NCBI GenBank assembly: GCA_038322815.1
Contig: JBBQGG010000007.1
Coordinates: 4,869-68,868 of the forward strand
Direction of reading: 5' to 3'
Length of the DNA: 64,000 nucleotides
From: PALSA-1296 sp038322815
Lineage (GTDB): Bacteria > Bacteroidota > Ignavibacteria > Palsa-1295
Shown here piece by piece: positions 33,624 to 42,099 of the stretch. The translations under genes were made by a program, and so were the position numbers. The notes beneath the pieces were generated by a model that searched no databases, was not told the DNA's origin, and was given only the letters and a program-made list of their open reading frames with translations. Numbering within the stretch: the stretch's first letter is position 1; every line of letters begins with the position of its first letter.

Positions 33624-35675
33624 ATGTCAAAAACAAAATCTTCATTTAATCTCGACTGGAAAAACGTTACCCGTACCGTACTCACTTCGCGTGCAATCGA
33701 TAAGATCGAAGAGACTGAGCTTGTGCCGAAAGGACTTGTTACCTATCAGTTCTCCGCATGCGGTCATGATATGATCCAGGCGATTCTATCGGATTGTATT
33801 AATCATGAGCATGACGGAGCAACAGTTTATTACAGATCACGTCCATTTGTTTTAGGGCAAGGTCTGACTGCCGAAGAATCAATGGCAGCTTCAATGGCAC
33901 GAAGCGGCGGAATTCACGGAGGACGCGATATTGGAGTAGTACATTTTCTAAGGTCTCGAGGAAAAGCTACTGTCCTTCCGGCTTCCGGTGATGTCGGAGC
34001 GCAATACTCTCCTGCTATCGGTTGGGCACAATCGGTTCAATATTTTGCAAATGTATTAAGCAATGATTCATATAAAGGTGCTATTGCTGTCGCGCTCGGC
34101 GGCGATGGCTCGACTGCTGCGAATGGATTTTGGGCAGCACTTAATGCTGCGACGACGCAGAAACTTCCTCTGCTTTTTTTCATAGAAGATAATGGGTACG
34201 GAATTTCGGTAACAAGTGATTTCCAAACTCCGGGACAGAACATCGCAAAAAATCTCGGCTCTTATACCAATCTCAAGATCTATGATTGCGATGGCACCGA
34301 TCCAGAAATTGCTTCGAAGAATATTCTTGATGCAGTCGAATATACTCGTTCATGGCAAGGTCCGGCATTGATACGAATGACGATCCCAAGACTTTCCGGT
34401 CATTCATTCGTTGATACACAATCATATAAATCACTTGAGCTTTTAAAAACTGAAAGAGCAAACGACCCACTTCCGAAATTAGAAAAATATTGTATTGCAA
34501 ATAAAATATTTTCTAAAAAGAAATGGGATGCATTTGTTATCGAAGTTGAAACAGATGTCAACGCTGCTCGTGATAAAGCTCTTGATTCTCCACAGCCTGA
34601 TCCATCCACCGTTCTCGATCATGTTTTCTCTGCAAGGCCTGTCGAGATAAATTCTACAAAAGAAGAAGGCATCAGAATGAATCTGCAGGATGCCGTTCGT
34701 AAAACTTTAGAAGTCGAACTTGCAAAAAATCCGAAGCTGCTTATTTTCGGCGAAGATGTCGGCGCTAAAGGCGGCGTGCATGGAGCGACGGTTGATCTGC
34801 AAGTCAAGTTCGGCAAAGACCGTGTGTTCGATACATCGTTATCCGAAGAAGGTATTATCGGCAGAGCTGTCGGTATGGCATTTGCAGGACTGATGCCTGT
34901 TCCGGAAATTCAATTCCGGAAGTACGCCGATCCGGCAACTGAGCAGATCAATGATTGCGGCACAGTTCGCTGGCGGAGTAAATCCCAATTCGCTGCGCCG
35001 ATGGTCATCAGAATTCCGGCAGGCTATGCGAAGAAGACAGGTGATCCGTGGCATTCGGTTTCTGCTGAATCTGCTTTTGCTCATCAGATTGGCTGGCGTA
35101 TTGCATTTCCATCGAATGCCGAAGATGCTGTGGGCTTGCTTCGCACTGCGCTTCGCGGTGACGATCCCACATTTTTCTTCGAGCATCGTGCCCTGCTCGA
35201 TACCCCTCCCGGCAGAAAAAATTATCCTGGCGATGAATTTATGGTGCCGTTCGGCAAAGCACGAATTGTTCAGGAAGGAAAAGATCTCACCATCGTAACA
35301 TGGGGAGCAATGGTTGAGCGAGCAGTGCTAGCAGCAGAGTCATTTGTGAATACAGTGGGGCGGACTCTTAGTTCGCCGGTCAGCATAGAAATTCTCGATC
35401 TTCGCACGATCATCCCGTGGGATAAAGAATCCGTTTTAGAATCTATCAAAAAAACCAACCGCGCCATAATCCTCTGCGAAGATAACTGGACATGCAATTT
35501 CGCCGCTGAGATATGCGCAACCGTCACTCAAGAAGCATTTGAATATCTCGATGCTCCGATCGAACGTATTGCAACACCCGATGTTCCGATACCATATAAT
35601 GTAGGTCTGATGAATGCAGTACTGCCGGGAGCGGAAGAAATTGGGGCGGCGATAGAGAGAATAATGAAGTTTTGA
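33624..35675 (+). CDS. 2-oxoacid dehydrogenase E1, fused alpha and beta subunits
   Basis: A 683-residue thiamine-diphosphate enzyme that decarboxylates a 2-oxoacid (branched-chain or pyruvate type). The alpha half (about 1-330) has the TPP motif GGDGSTAANGFWAALNAATT ending in the Asn of FFIEDNGYGIS. The beta half (about 345-683) starts MNLQDAVRKTLEVELAKNPK, then IFGEDVGAKGGVHGAT and a C-terminal transketolase domain (EILDLRTIIPWDKESVLESI). No E2 or E3 gene is adjacent. Fused E1 chains of this length are common in Bacteroidota; the substrate is not decidable here. Confidence 0.92.
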   Translation: MSKTKSSFNLDWKNVTRTVLTSRAIDKIEETELVPKGLVTYQFSACGHDMIQAILSDCINHEHDGATVYYRSRPFVLGQGLTAEESMAASMARSGGIHGGRDIGVVHFLRSRGKATVLPASGDVGAQYSPAIGWAQSVQYFANVLSNDSYKGAIAVALGGDGSTAANGFWAALNAATTQKLPLLFFIEDNGYGISVTSDFQTPGQNIAKNLGSYTNLKIYDCDGTDPEIASKNILDAVEYTRSWQGPALIRMTIPRLSGHSFVDTQSYKSLELLKTERANDPLPKLEKYCIANKIFSKKKWDAFVIEVETDVNAARDKALDSPQPDPSTVLDHVFSARPVEINSTKEEGIRMNLQDAVRKTLEVELAKNPKLLIFGEDVGAKGGVHGATVDLQVKFGKDRVFDTSLSEEGIIGRAVGMAFAGLMPVPEIQFRKYADPATEQINDCGTVRWRSKSQFAAPMVIRIPAGYAKKTGDPWHSVSAESAFAHQIGWRIAFPSNAEDAVGLLRTALRGDDPTFFFEHRALLDTPPGRKNYPGDEFMVPFGKARIVQEGKDLTIVTWGAMVERAVLAAESFVNTVGRTLSSPVSIEILDLRTIIPWDKESVLESIKKTNRAIILCEDNWTCNFAAEICATVTQEAFEYLDAPIERIATPDVPIPYNVGLMNAVLPGAEEIGAAIERIMKF

Positions 35676-35770
35676 AGAAGTGAGGTAACAATAATTGACC
35701 TATGTTAATGATGCACAGGCAACTTCCCCTGGATTTAGTTGTACTAATGGGATGTAAGGAATGTCAGTAT

Positions 35771-35796
35771 AGCAGCCATAAAATTTTATGGCTGCT
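35771..35796. terminator. Perfect 26-bp palindrome between converging genes
   Basis: AGCAGCCATAAAA is followed at once by its reverse complement TTTTATGGCTGCT. It lies between the E1 gene (ends 35675) and the YtxH-like gene (ends 35808, opposite strand). A hairpin with the A/T centre and flanking A/T could stop transcription from either side. Confidence 0.65.
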
Positions 35797-35807
35797 ATAA
35801 TATTGAT

Positions 35808-36068
35808 TTATCTTTTAGCTCTTGAAGACTTCGCTACTGCTTTCACTGTTTTAGCGGCAGACTTTTTTACCGGTTTTGAGGCGGTCTTAATTGTCTTCTT
35901 CAATTTATTGGTTGATTTCAAAAGCGAAGTAACGCCATCAGAGGCATCCTTCATCATTTTCTTGCCTTTTTTTGTTGAATAAAGTGCGGCAGCACCTGCT
36001 GCTACTGCTCCAACTGCTGTTGCAACGATCTTTCCGGTATTCGATTTTTTCTTTGTGAAGATACTCAT
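35808..36068 (-). CDS. Small basic YtxH-like protein
   Basis: An 86-residue protein with a Gly/Ala membrane-like stretch (IVATAVGAVAAGAAALYSTK) followed by KGKKMMKDASDGVTSLLKS and a very Lys/Ala/Ser-rich tail (KKSAAKTVKAVAKSSRAKR). The first half matches the YtxH pattern; the tail resembles histone-H1-like C-termini. It might bind membrane or nucleic acid. Nothing recognisable lies in the 190 bp between it and the next gene (36069-36259). Confidence 0.65.
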   Translation of the reverse strand: MSIFTKKKSNTGKIVATAVGAVAAGAAALYSTKKGKKMMKDASDGVTSLLKSTNKLKKTIKTASKPVKKSAAKTVKAVAKSSRAKR

Positions 36069-36259
36069 AATTGTATGGATATTGTTTATCTGTATTTATA
36101 CGCTATTAAAGGACATACAGATTCCTTTTTTCAAAAAAACTGTCTTTTCAACGAATATTAAGTATGATCTCCACTGATCAGGAGATGTTTCAAATCTAAT
36201 AAACGAGTAGCAATTCAAAAATTCCTTGCCTATTAATAAGCAGACCAAAATCGCTACTT

Positions 36260-37465
36260 TTACTGGCTCACAATCATTTGCTTCTCAATTCCATCCGCTG
36301 TCCGGATGATACAAAAATAAACTCCTTTGGTTAAAAGAGAGCCATCTAATTCATAGAAATGATCACCCGTTTCAAGTTCGCCGGAATAAAGATGAGCACA
36401 TCCCTTTCCGAGAAGATCAATAATTTTCACATCAACAAATTGTTTTCTGGAAGTAGAAAAAGCTATTGTTGTTTGGGTAGAAAATGGATTTGGATAATTA
36501 GGATATAGCACAAGTCCTTGCCCTATGCGGGGCTTCTGATCTACAGTGTTAAGTTGATTAAGAGGGTATCGCCAAATACCAATGGTATCTGTAGCGGCGA
36601 AGAGGTATTTATCATTCAATGTCAACGACCCAATATCTAAATCGGGCAAATTGTGAGCCAGTGACTTCCAGGTAGTATCTGAATCATTTAATCGGTAAAC
36701 TCCGCTTCTTAAAGTACCCACAAAAAGAGTGGTTCCATTTGTTACAAGCGTTCTAATTATTGTATCACCCAAGCCCGAATTGTGTTGGACCCAAGTCACG
36801 CCCTCATCGCTTGAACTGAAGACACCTCTTGAAGTTCCTGCGTAAATATCAGGTCCTTTCCGAACCAAAAAAATAGCACCAGTATTTTTTAGATTATTCT
36901 TTAAAGAAATCCAGCTTGCTCCGGAGTCGGAGGAGACAAATAATCCGCTGTCAGTCCCTGCAAGCAAACGGTTACCAATAGGTAGGATTCCACGTGTAGG
37001 CCTCTATTGCGGTAATCCTGTCGACACCATCCAACTATCGCCGAAATTTAGAGATCGAACGGCACCACCAAATTGAGAAAACGCAAAGATGATTTTTCCG
37101 CTTACCCCAAGCCACCAAGTGTACATATATTTACTGCCCTTTAAGCCATTATTCACAGCGCTCCACGTGTCTCCATGATCAGTCGATCGATTAACCCCAC
37201 CAGCATCAACTCCTGCAAAAAGCAACGTATCTACTTGAGCAAGTGCATATACACCTGTGCCTCTCGGGCCATTCGAAGTCGTCCACGAGTCGCCATCATC
37301 AGTAGATCTATATACGTTGCTGCTTGTCGCGTACAGATTAGAACCAAATGAGGCCAGAATTTGAACGCTAGGTCTAGGATTATTCACAGGGCTCCATTGC
37401 CCTTTGATATCTTCAGTTACCCACGTCGAAGCAGCGATAATACAGACAAAAAGTATATGTTTCAT
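36260..37465 (-). pseudogene. T9SS-exported BNR/propeller protein, broken by a TAG stop
   Basis: The upstream part starts MKHILFVCIIAASTWVTEDI and carries propeller repeats (VYRSTDDGDSWTTSNGPRG, VNRSTDHGDTWSAVNNGLKG). It stops at TAG 37004-37006 after STGLPQ. The same frame continues without a break as RPTRGILPIGNRLLAGTDSG and LFVSSDSGASWISLKNNL, two more propeller blades, and a Por sorting domain (VLYPNYPNPFSTQTTIAF ... GVYFCIIRTADG). One base change would restore a ~400-residue secreted protein. The 37465 start is preferred over 37492 because the promoter box overlaps the latter. Confidence 0.88.
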
Positions 37466-37489
37466 ATTCGTAAAACGCTTACCATATGG

Positions 37490-37497
37490 CAAAGTTA
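37490..37497 (-). promoter_or_regulatory. TAnnTTTG -7 box for the broken T9SS propeller gene
   Basis: TAACTTTG followed by CCATA on the minus strand. It places the transcript start downstream of 37490 and therefore favours the ATG at 37465. Confidence 0.45.
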
Positions 37498-37532
37498 CAA
37501 ACTAATGAACGAATACAAACAGTTTTCCGTCG

Positions 37533-37540
37533 TATTTTTG
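37533..37540 (+). promoter_or_regulatory. TAnnTTTG -7 box giving a nearly leaderless mRNA
   Basis: TATTTTTG followed by CATT and then the ATG at 37545. With a -7 box this close, transcription should start at or next to the start codon, as also seen at 47890-47897. Confidence 0.5.
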
Positions 37541-37544
37541 CATT

Positions 37545-39677
37545 ATGACTCTAAAAACCGGCATCTTTATCATCGTGCTTCTGGTCGCCTTTGGCGGTAT
37601 TATTTATAATAGCCGCAGGCTGCTGGATTTTTTGCGTGTGGGCAAGTGGGTCAATCGCTTCGATAATATCCCCGAGCGGCTGCGGCGGACCTTTGTTATT
37701 GCTATCGGGCAATCGAAGATCATGCGCGATCCGGTTGCAGGTCCTATCCATGCATTCATCTTCTGGGGATTTCTCGTTCTCGTTTTTGCTGTGATCGAAT
37801 CCATCGGCGAAGGACTTCTCGGACGCTTCTCTCTTTCATTCCTTGGCGGGCTGTATTCGGTCATTACCGTATCTCAGGAAATTTTTATCGCTCTCATTAT
37901 CGTATCGGTTTTTATTGCTCTCTGGCGTCGTCTGGTTTCGAAGGTCAAGCGCTTACAAGGCGATGAACATGAGAAAAAAGATGCGCAGCTTATTTTATAT
38001 ACCATCACGCTGATCGTCGTTGCGCTGTTGATAACCAATGCAACGCGCATTGCAACAGGAGGAATTTATCCGCATGAAGTTCGTCCGCTTGCAAGCTGGC
38101 TTGCGGGTTTTATGTGCCCATGCGATAAGACTCTCGTTTGGTATGAAGGATTCTGGTGGGTGCATATCGTTGCCGTGCTTGGCTTCATGAATTACCTGCC
38201 GTATTCGAAACATCTGCATGTGATGACAAGCATTCCGAATGTGTATTTATCCGACTTAAAAAAGAAAAATTATCTTAAGCCGATCAACTTCGAAGATGAA
38301 ACACTCTCGCAATATGGTGCGAAAGATATTGAGGACCTGACATGGAAGCAATTGCTCGATGGCGATACATGTACGCATTGCGGAAGATGCACATCGGTTT
38401 GTCCGGCGAATATCACAGGCAAGGTTCTTGATCCAAGATATATCATTATTGCTACGCATCAAAGGATGCTGGATAAAGCTCCGTATAAAATTGCTGAAGG
38501 CGCGTACGGATTTGAATCATGGGAAGATGCGATCGCAGGGAAGCCGGGTATTACGAACCACGAACCACAAACCACGAATCACGAAACCGCCGGTACGCTT
38601 TTAGGAATGAAAGCGAACCTGACGCAGGAAGAAGTATCAAATAAAAACTTCATCGGCGACTATATTCCTCAAGAAATGCTCTGGCAATGCACAACTTGCC
38701 AGGCATGTATGACAGAATGTCCCGTGATGATCGAGCATGTTGATGAGATCGTCGATCTGCGCCGCAACTTAGTAATGATGGAAGCAAGCTTTCCGCCTGA
38801 ATTGCAATCCGCATTCAGTTCTATGGAAAATAATTATTCGCCGTGGGCATTCTCGCCAAGTGAGCGCGCCGACTGGTCGCATGGGATGGGAATTGAGACA
38901 ATGGCGGAATACACGTCGACAGTTAACAGTAAACAGTTGACAGAGAAAGAAGATGTGATTCTCTTTTGGGTAGGATGTGCGGGATCTTTCGATGCTCGTG
39001 CGAAAAGCATTACGAAAGCATTTGCCGAGCTTATGCAAATTGCGAAGATCAATTTCAAAATTCTCGGTACGGAAGAAAAATGCACCGGCGATCCGGCTCG
39101 CAGAATGGGAAATGAATACCTGGCTCAGACGTTGATCAAAGATAACATCGAAACGCTGAACCGTTACAATATTAAGAAGATCGTTACGACCTGTCCGCAT
39201 TGCTTCAATGCCATCAAGAATGAATGGGGAGATTTTGGCGGCAATTATGACGTCGTGCATCATACAGAATATGTGAACGAACTTCTTGCAAGCGGAAGTC
39301 TTGTGATAACCAAAGATCTCGAAGAACGAGTGACGTATCATGATTCCTGCTACCTCGGAAGATCAAATAATATTTACGATGCTCCGCGAGCAACGCTTGA
39401 ATCCATTCCGGGACTTGAGATCATCGAAATGGATCGCAGTAAATCCAAAGGTCTCTGCTGCGGCGCCGGCGGCGGACAGATGTGGATGGAAGAAACGCAA
39501 GGCAAACGCATCAACATCGAACGCACCGAAGAAGCACTTGCAACTGAAGCAAATACTATCGCTTCAGCATGCCCATTCTGTATGACAATGATGACCGATG
39601 GTGTCAAAACAAAAGAGCAATCAGAAAATGTGCGAGTGCGGGATATTGCAGAGATATTGCTGGAGGTGGTGAGGTAA
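37545..39677 (+). CDS. Membrane-bound Fe-S oxidoreductase (NarI-like plus HdrD-like fusion)
   Basis: A 710-residue protein. Residues 1 to about 240 form a five-to-six-helix NarI-like cytochrome b part (PIHAFIFWGFLVLVFAVIES, WYEGFWWVHIVAVLGFMNYL). Two 4Fe-4S clusters follow (CTHCGRCTSVCP about 279-290, CTTCQACMTECP). The C-terminal half has CCG domains (LFWVGCAGSFDARA, CPHCFNAIKNEWG, YHDSCYLGR, LCCGAGGGQMWME, ACPFCMTM) as in heterodisulfide reductase HdrD. It probably passes electrons between quinone and a soluble carrier. Two heptanucleotide arrays sit in frame between domains (38555-38589 and 38920-38947). Confidence 0.9.
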   Translation: MTLKTGIFIIVLLVAFGGIIYNSRRLLDFLRVGKWVNRFDNIPERLRRTFVIAIGQSKIMRDPVAGPIHAFIFWGFLVLVFAVIESIGEGLLGRFSLSFLGGLYSVITVSQEIFIALIIVSVFIALWRRLVSKVKRLQGDEHEKKDAQLILYTITLIVVALLITNATRIATGGIYPHEVRPLASWLAGFMCPCDKTLVWYEGFWWVHIVAVLGFMNYLPYSKHLHVMTSIPNVYLSDLKKKNYLKPINFEDETLSQYGAKDIEDLTWKQLLDGDTCTHCGRCTSVCPANITGKVLDPRYIIIATHQRMLDKAPYKIAEGAYGFESWEDAIAGKPGITNHEPQTTNHETAGTLLGMKANLTQEEVSNKNFIGDYIPQEMLWQCTTCQACMTECPVMIEHVDEIVDLRRNLVMMEASFPPELQSAFSSMENNYSPWAFSPSERADWSHGMGIETMAEYTSTVNSKQLTEKEDVILFWVGCAGSFDARAKSITKAFAELMQIAKINFKILGTEEKCTGDPARRMGNEYLAQTLIKDNIETLNRYNIKKIVTTCPHCFNAIKNEWGDFGGNYDVVHHTEYVNELLASGSLVITKDLEERVTYHDSCYLGRSNNIYDAPRATLESIPGLEIIEMDRSKSKGLCCGAGGGQMWMEETQGKRINIERTEEALATEANTIASACPFCMTMMTDGVKTKEQSENVRVRDIAEILLEVVR
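38555..38589. repeat. In-frame heptanucleotide array 1 in the Fe-S reductase gene
   Basis: Five 7-bp units: GAACCAC, GAACCAC, AAACCAC, GAATCAC and GAAACCG. They code for the polar stretch TNHEPQTTNHETA between the two 4Fe-4S clusters, a region poor in conserved sequence. Three units equal seven codons, so arrays can grow without changing frame. Confidence 0.85.
38920..38947. repeat. In-frame heptanucleotide array 2 in the Fe-S reductase gene
   Basis: Four 7-bp units: CAGTTAA, CAGTAAA, CAGTTGA and CAGAGAA. They code for TVNSKQLTEK just before the first CCG motif (VILFWVGCAG). The unit is unrelated to array 1. Confidence 0.8.
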
Positions 39678-39680
39678 ATT

Positions 39681-40205
39681 ATGAATAAATACTACGCTCA
39701 TAAACTTTCATCGGGCAATAATAATGTAGTGGTTGCGCTTTCGGATTCCGAATGCGGGAAATTATTTTCCGGTGATACCAGAAGCGATATTGGTTCGGAA
39801 GCTGAGAAAATGAGATTCGCTAATTCCATTAATGAACTCGTTGTCAAATTCAAGCGTCTGGAATATAATGAAGCATCACAATCGGAAATGCTCGTTATGG
39901 AGAGGCTTTACCCTCTTGATTATCGCAGTTATGAAGTAGGAAAGCGCGAGATCATTTTTGAAGTATTTGAAGACGAATTACTTCAATTACATAAAGCCGG
40001 TTTTGTGCACCATGATATAAAGCGTCCAATGGGGGAAAGCGGTGAAGTGTATGACAATGTATTTTTGACGAATAAAGGAATTCGGCTTATTGACATTGGT
40101 ATATCTATATTGCGCTCTCAGGTTGGAGATAAACTTTTCGACCGCTACCTCGCAGAAGAACGAAAAGAGATAGAAGAATTCAAGAAATATTTTATCGGAC
40201 GGTAA
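39681..40205 (+). CDS. Protein-kinase-like protein with shortened N-lobe
   Basis: 174 residues. The C-lobe signature is clear: LHKAGFVHHDIKRP (H-x-D-x-K catalytic loop), then YDNVFLTNKGIRLIDIGIS, where Asn and the D-I-G triad match kinase metal-binding residues. There is no visible Gly-rich loop and no typical VAIK motif, although a Lys-rich strand (ELVVKFKRLEY) precedes MERLYPLDY, reminiscent of a hinge. It starts 3 bp after the Fe-S reductase gene and is probably cotranscribed. It may be a small-molecule or pseudo-kinase. Confidence 0.6.
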   Translation: MNKYYAHKLSSGNNNVVVALSDSECGKLFSGDTRSDIGSEAEKMRFANSINELVVKFKRLEYNEASQSEMLVMERLYPLDYRSYEVGKREIIFEVFEDELLQLHKAGFVHHDIKRPMGESGEVYDNVFLTNKGIRLIDIGISILRSQVGDKLFDRYLAEERKEIEEFKKYFIGR

Positions 40206-40293
40206 AGACGATGAAATATTTCTCATCAAGTTTTATTAAACATTTCCTTGACTGAATGTGTCTATAAGGTAGTAGACAATCATTACCGGAAAA

Positions 40294-40659
40294 ATGAAAA
40301 CGAAATATTTTTATTTATTATTTGTATTTACTTTTGCTCTGTTCTTAAATAGCTGCGGGCCATCTCTTGAGGAGCAGCGTACCGAGATCGAAACCTCAAT
40401 GAAAAGCTGGATCGGGAAATCCGAGACCGAGCTTGTTGCGAAATGGGGACCGCCATCGAATACGTATAAACTTCCTGATGGAGGCCGCGAGTTAACGTAT
40501 GTTTACAGGCATTCATCTTCCTCGCCGGGTTATGCGTGGAGAGATTACTGGGGGAATCTGCATTTTTCGCGTCCGCACCGGAATCAATCGAAAACCGAGC
40601 GTGGTTTTACGATTGATCAAGCAGGCACGATCATCGCATATCGGTGGGACGGGTTTTAG
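40294..40659 (+). CDS. Small lipoprotein of unknown function
   Basis: 121 residues with a lipobox (LFLNSC, Cys about residue 21). The mature part GKSETELVAKWGPPSNTYKL resembles the SmpA/OmlA-type beta pattern of outer-membrane lipoproteins (G-x-s-x-x-e-v-x-x-x-w-G-x-P). A strong terminator follows. Function unknown. Confidence 0.65.
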   Translation: MKTKYFYLLFVFTFALFLNSCGPSLEEQRTEIETSMKSWIGKSETELVAKWGPPSNTYKLPDGGRELTYVYRHSSSSPGYAWRDYWGNLHFSRPHRNQSKTERGFTIDQAGTIIAYRWDGF

Positions 40660-40688
40660 CAGATAACTTTTTTGCTCGTTCGGAAGTT

Positions 40689-40720
40689 GTAAAGGAGAGT
40701 TTAAACTCTCCTTTACTTTT
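40689..40720 (+). terminator. Rho-independent terminator after the small lipoprotein gene
   Basis: A perfect 28-bp palindrome (GTAAAGGAGAGTTT followed by AAACTCTCCTTTAC) is directly followed by TTTT. It separates the lipoprotein gene from msrB. Confidence 0.85.
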
Positions 40721-40730
40721 ATATACGTAA

Positions 40731-41120
40731 ATGTCATTTACTCAAGAAGATCTTCGCAAGCGGCTTACGCCGGAGCAATATCATGTCACGCAGGAAAAGG
40801 GCACTGAGCGCGCTTTTACCGGCGAGTATTGGGATAATCACGAGCGCGGAATGTATCATTGTATTGTCTGCGATACTCCGCTTTTTGCTTCGGAAGCAAA
40901 GTTCGAATCCGGCTGCGGCTGGCCGAGTTTTTATCAGCCTACAAAAGATGTTATCGTAAAACAGACGAGTGATAAAACATTCTTCATGGAGCGCACGGAA
41001 ATTACTTGTGCCACTTGCGGCGCGCATTTAGGTCATGTCTTTGATGACGGACCTAAGCCTACAGGACTTCGCTATTGTATCAACTCCGCCTCACTTAAAT
41101 TTGTACCCAATGGCGACTGA
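40731..41120 (+). CDS. msrB: Peptide-methionine (R)-S-oxide reductase
   Basis: Reduces methionine-R-sulfoxide in damaged proteins. The 129-residue protein has two zinc CxxC pairs (CIVCD and CATCGAHLGHVFDDGP), the signature FESGCGWPSF, and the catalytic Cys in RYCINSASLKF. The last 11 bases overlap the Kir channel start, so the two are translationally coupled. Confidence 0.96.
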   Translation: MSFTQEDLRKRLTPEQYHVTQEKGTERAFTGEYWDNHERGMYHCIVCDTPLFASEAKFESGCGWPSFYQPTKDVIVKQTSDKTFFMERTEITCATCGAHLGHVFDDGPKPTGLRYCINSASLKFVPNGD

Positions 41121-42099
41121 ACTAAGCGGAAAAATGCAAAAAAAATTGCCGGAGCTTGCACCCGAGCTTGGATATGGCACGCGTGCGAGCAAAAGTCATC
41201 AAAGGCTGGTCAATCCGGATGGCTCTTTCAACGTTCGCCGTAAAGGCGAACGGAAACTGACGCTTGCTGACGCCTACCACACTCTTATTATGCTGGGCTG
41301 GTGGAAATTCTTCGGAATAATTCTCGTAGGTTTTGTAGTAATAAATTTTATTTTTGGCACGATCTATTACTTGATCGGCACAGAACATCTCATGGGAATC
41401 ATCGGGGATTCCGCTTCTGATAAATTTTGGGAGTCGTTCTTTTTCAGTTCGCAGACCCTCACTACCGTTGGTTATGGAAGGATGAGCCCCGTTGGATTTG
41501 GAGCAAGTGCTGTAGCTGCAATTGAATCGGCTGTGGGATTACTTTCCTTCGCTCTTTCGACGAGTTTATTGTGGGGACGTTTCTCACGTCCAACGACAAA
41601 AGTGATCTATTCTGCGAATATACTTGTCTCCCCATATCGCGGAGGCAAAGGGGTAATGTTCCGTGCGATAAATAGCGGTCGGTCGCGTCTTATTGAAATA
41701 GAAGCCGATGTGACGATGGCGAGAACAGAAATGATCGAGGGCAAAGAGCAGCGCCGGTTCTATAAGCTCAAGCTCGAACTTAACCGGGTCAGCGTACTTC
41801 CGACAAACTGGACACTCGTTCATCCTATCACTGAAGAAAGCCCGTTTTATGGCCGTTCAAAAGAAGATGTAACTCAGGAAGAGACGGAAGTTCTTGTCAT
41901 GCTAAAGGCATTCGATGAAACATACTCGCAGACCGTGTATTCCCGCACATCCTATAAATCACATCAGATCGTTACTGGAGCAAAATTTATTCCGATGATC
42001 GAAGATGGTGATGATGGTAGTATCATACTTGATATGGATAGATTAAATGCTTATGAGACTGCAGATCTGACGGAGGATCTTACTTTGTCATCTCCATAA
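41110..42099 (+). CDS. Inward-rectifier potassium channel (KirBac type)
   Basis: 329 residues. A slide helix and two membrane helices (KFFGIILVGFVVINFIFGTI; GASAVAAIESAVGLLSFALS) flank the selectivity filter LTTVGYGRMSP. The C-terminal cytoplasmic Ig-like domain (VIYSANILVSPYRGGKGVMF, RAINSGRSRLIEIEADVTM, LPTNWTLVHPITEESPF) is the Kir hallmark. ATG 41110 is chosen because it overlaps msrB by 11 bp and gives the normal N-terminus; the frame itself is open from 41035. The end overlaps the convergent elbB by 20 bp. Confidence 0.92.
   Translation: MATELSGKMQKKLPELAPELGYGTRASKSHQRLVNPDGSFNVRRKGERKLTLADAYHTLIMLGWWKFFGIILVGFVVINFIFGTIYYLIGTEHLMGIIGDSASDKFWESFFFSSQTLTTVGYGRMSPVGFGASAVAAIESAVGLLSFALSTSLLWGRFSRPTTKVIYSANILVSPYRGGKGVMFRAINSGRSRLIEIEADVTMARTEMIEGKEQRRFYKLKLELNRVSVLPTNWTLVHPITEESPFYGRSKEDVTQEETEVLVMLKAFDETYSQTVYSRTSYKSHQIVTGAKFIPMIEDGDDGSIILDMDRLNAYETADLTEDLTLSSP

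Noticed and set aside
38769..39341. 190-codon minus-strand frame inside the Fe-S reductase gene
   Set aside because: It mirrors a strongly conserved coding region in another frame; no domain is visible and composition follows the complementary codons.
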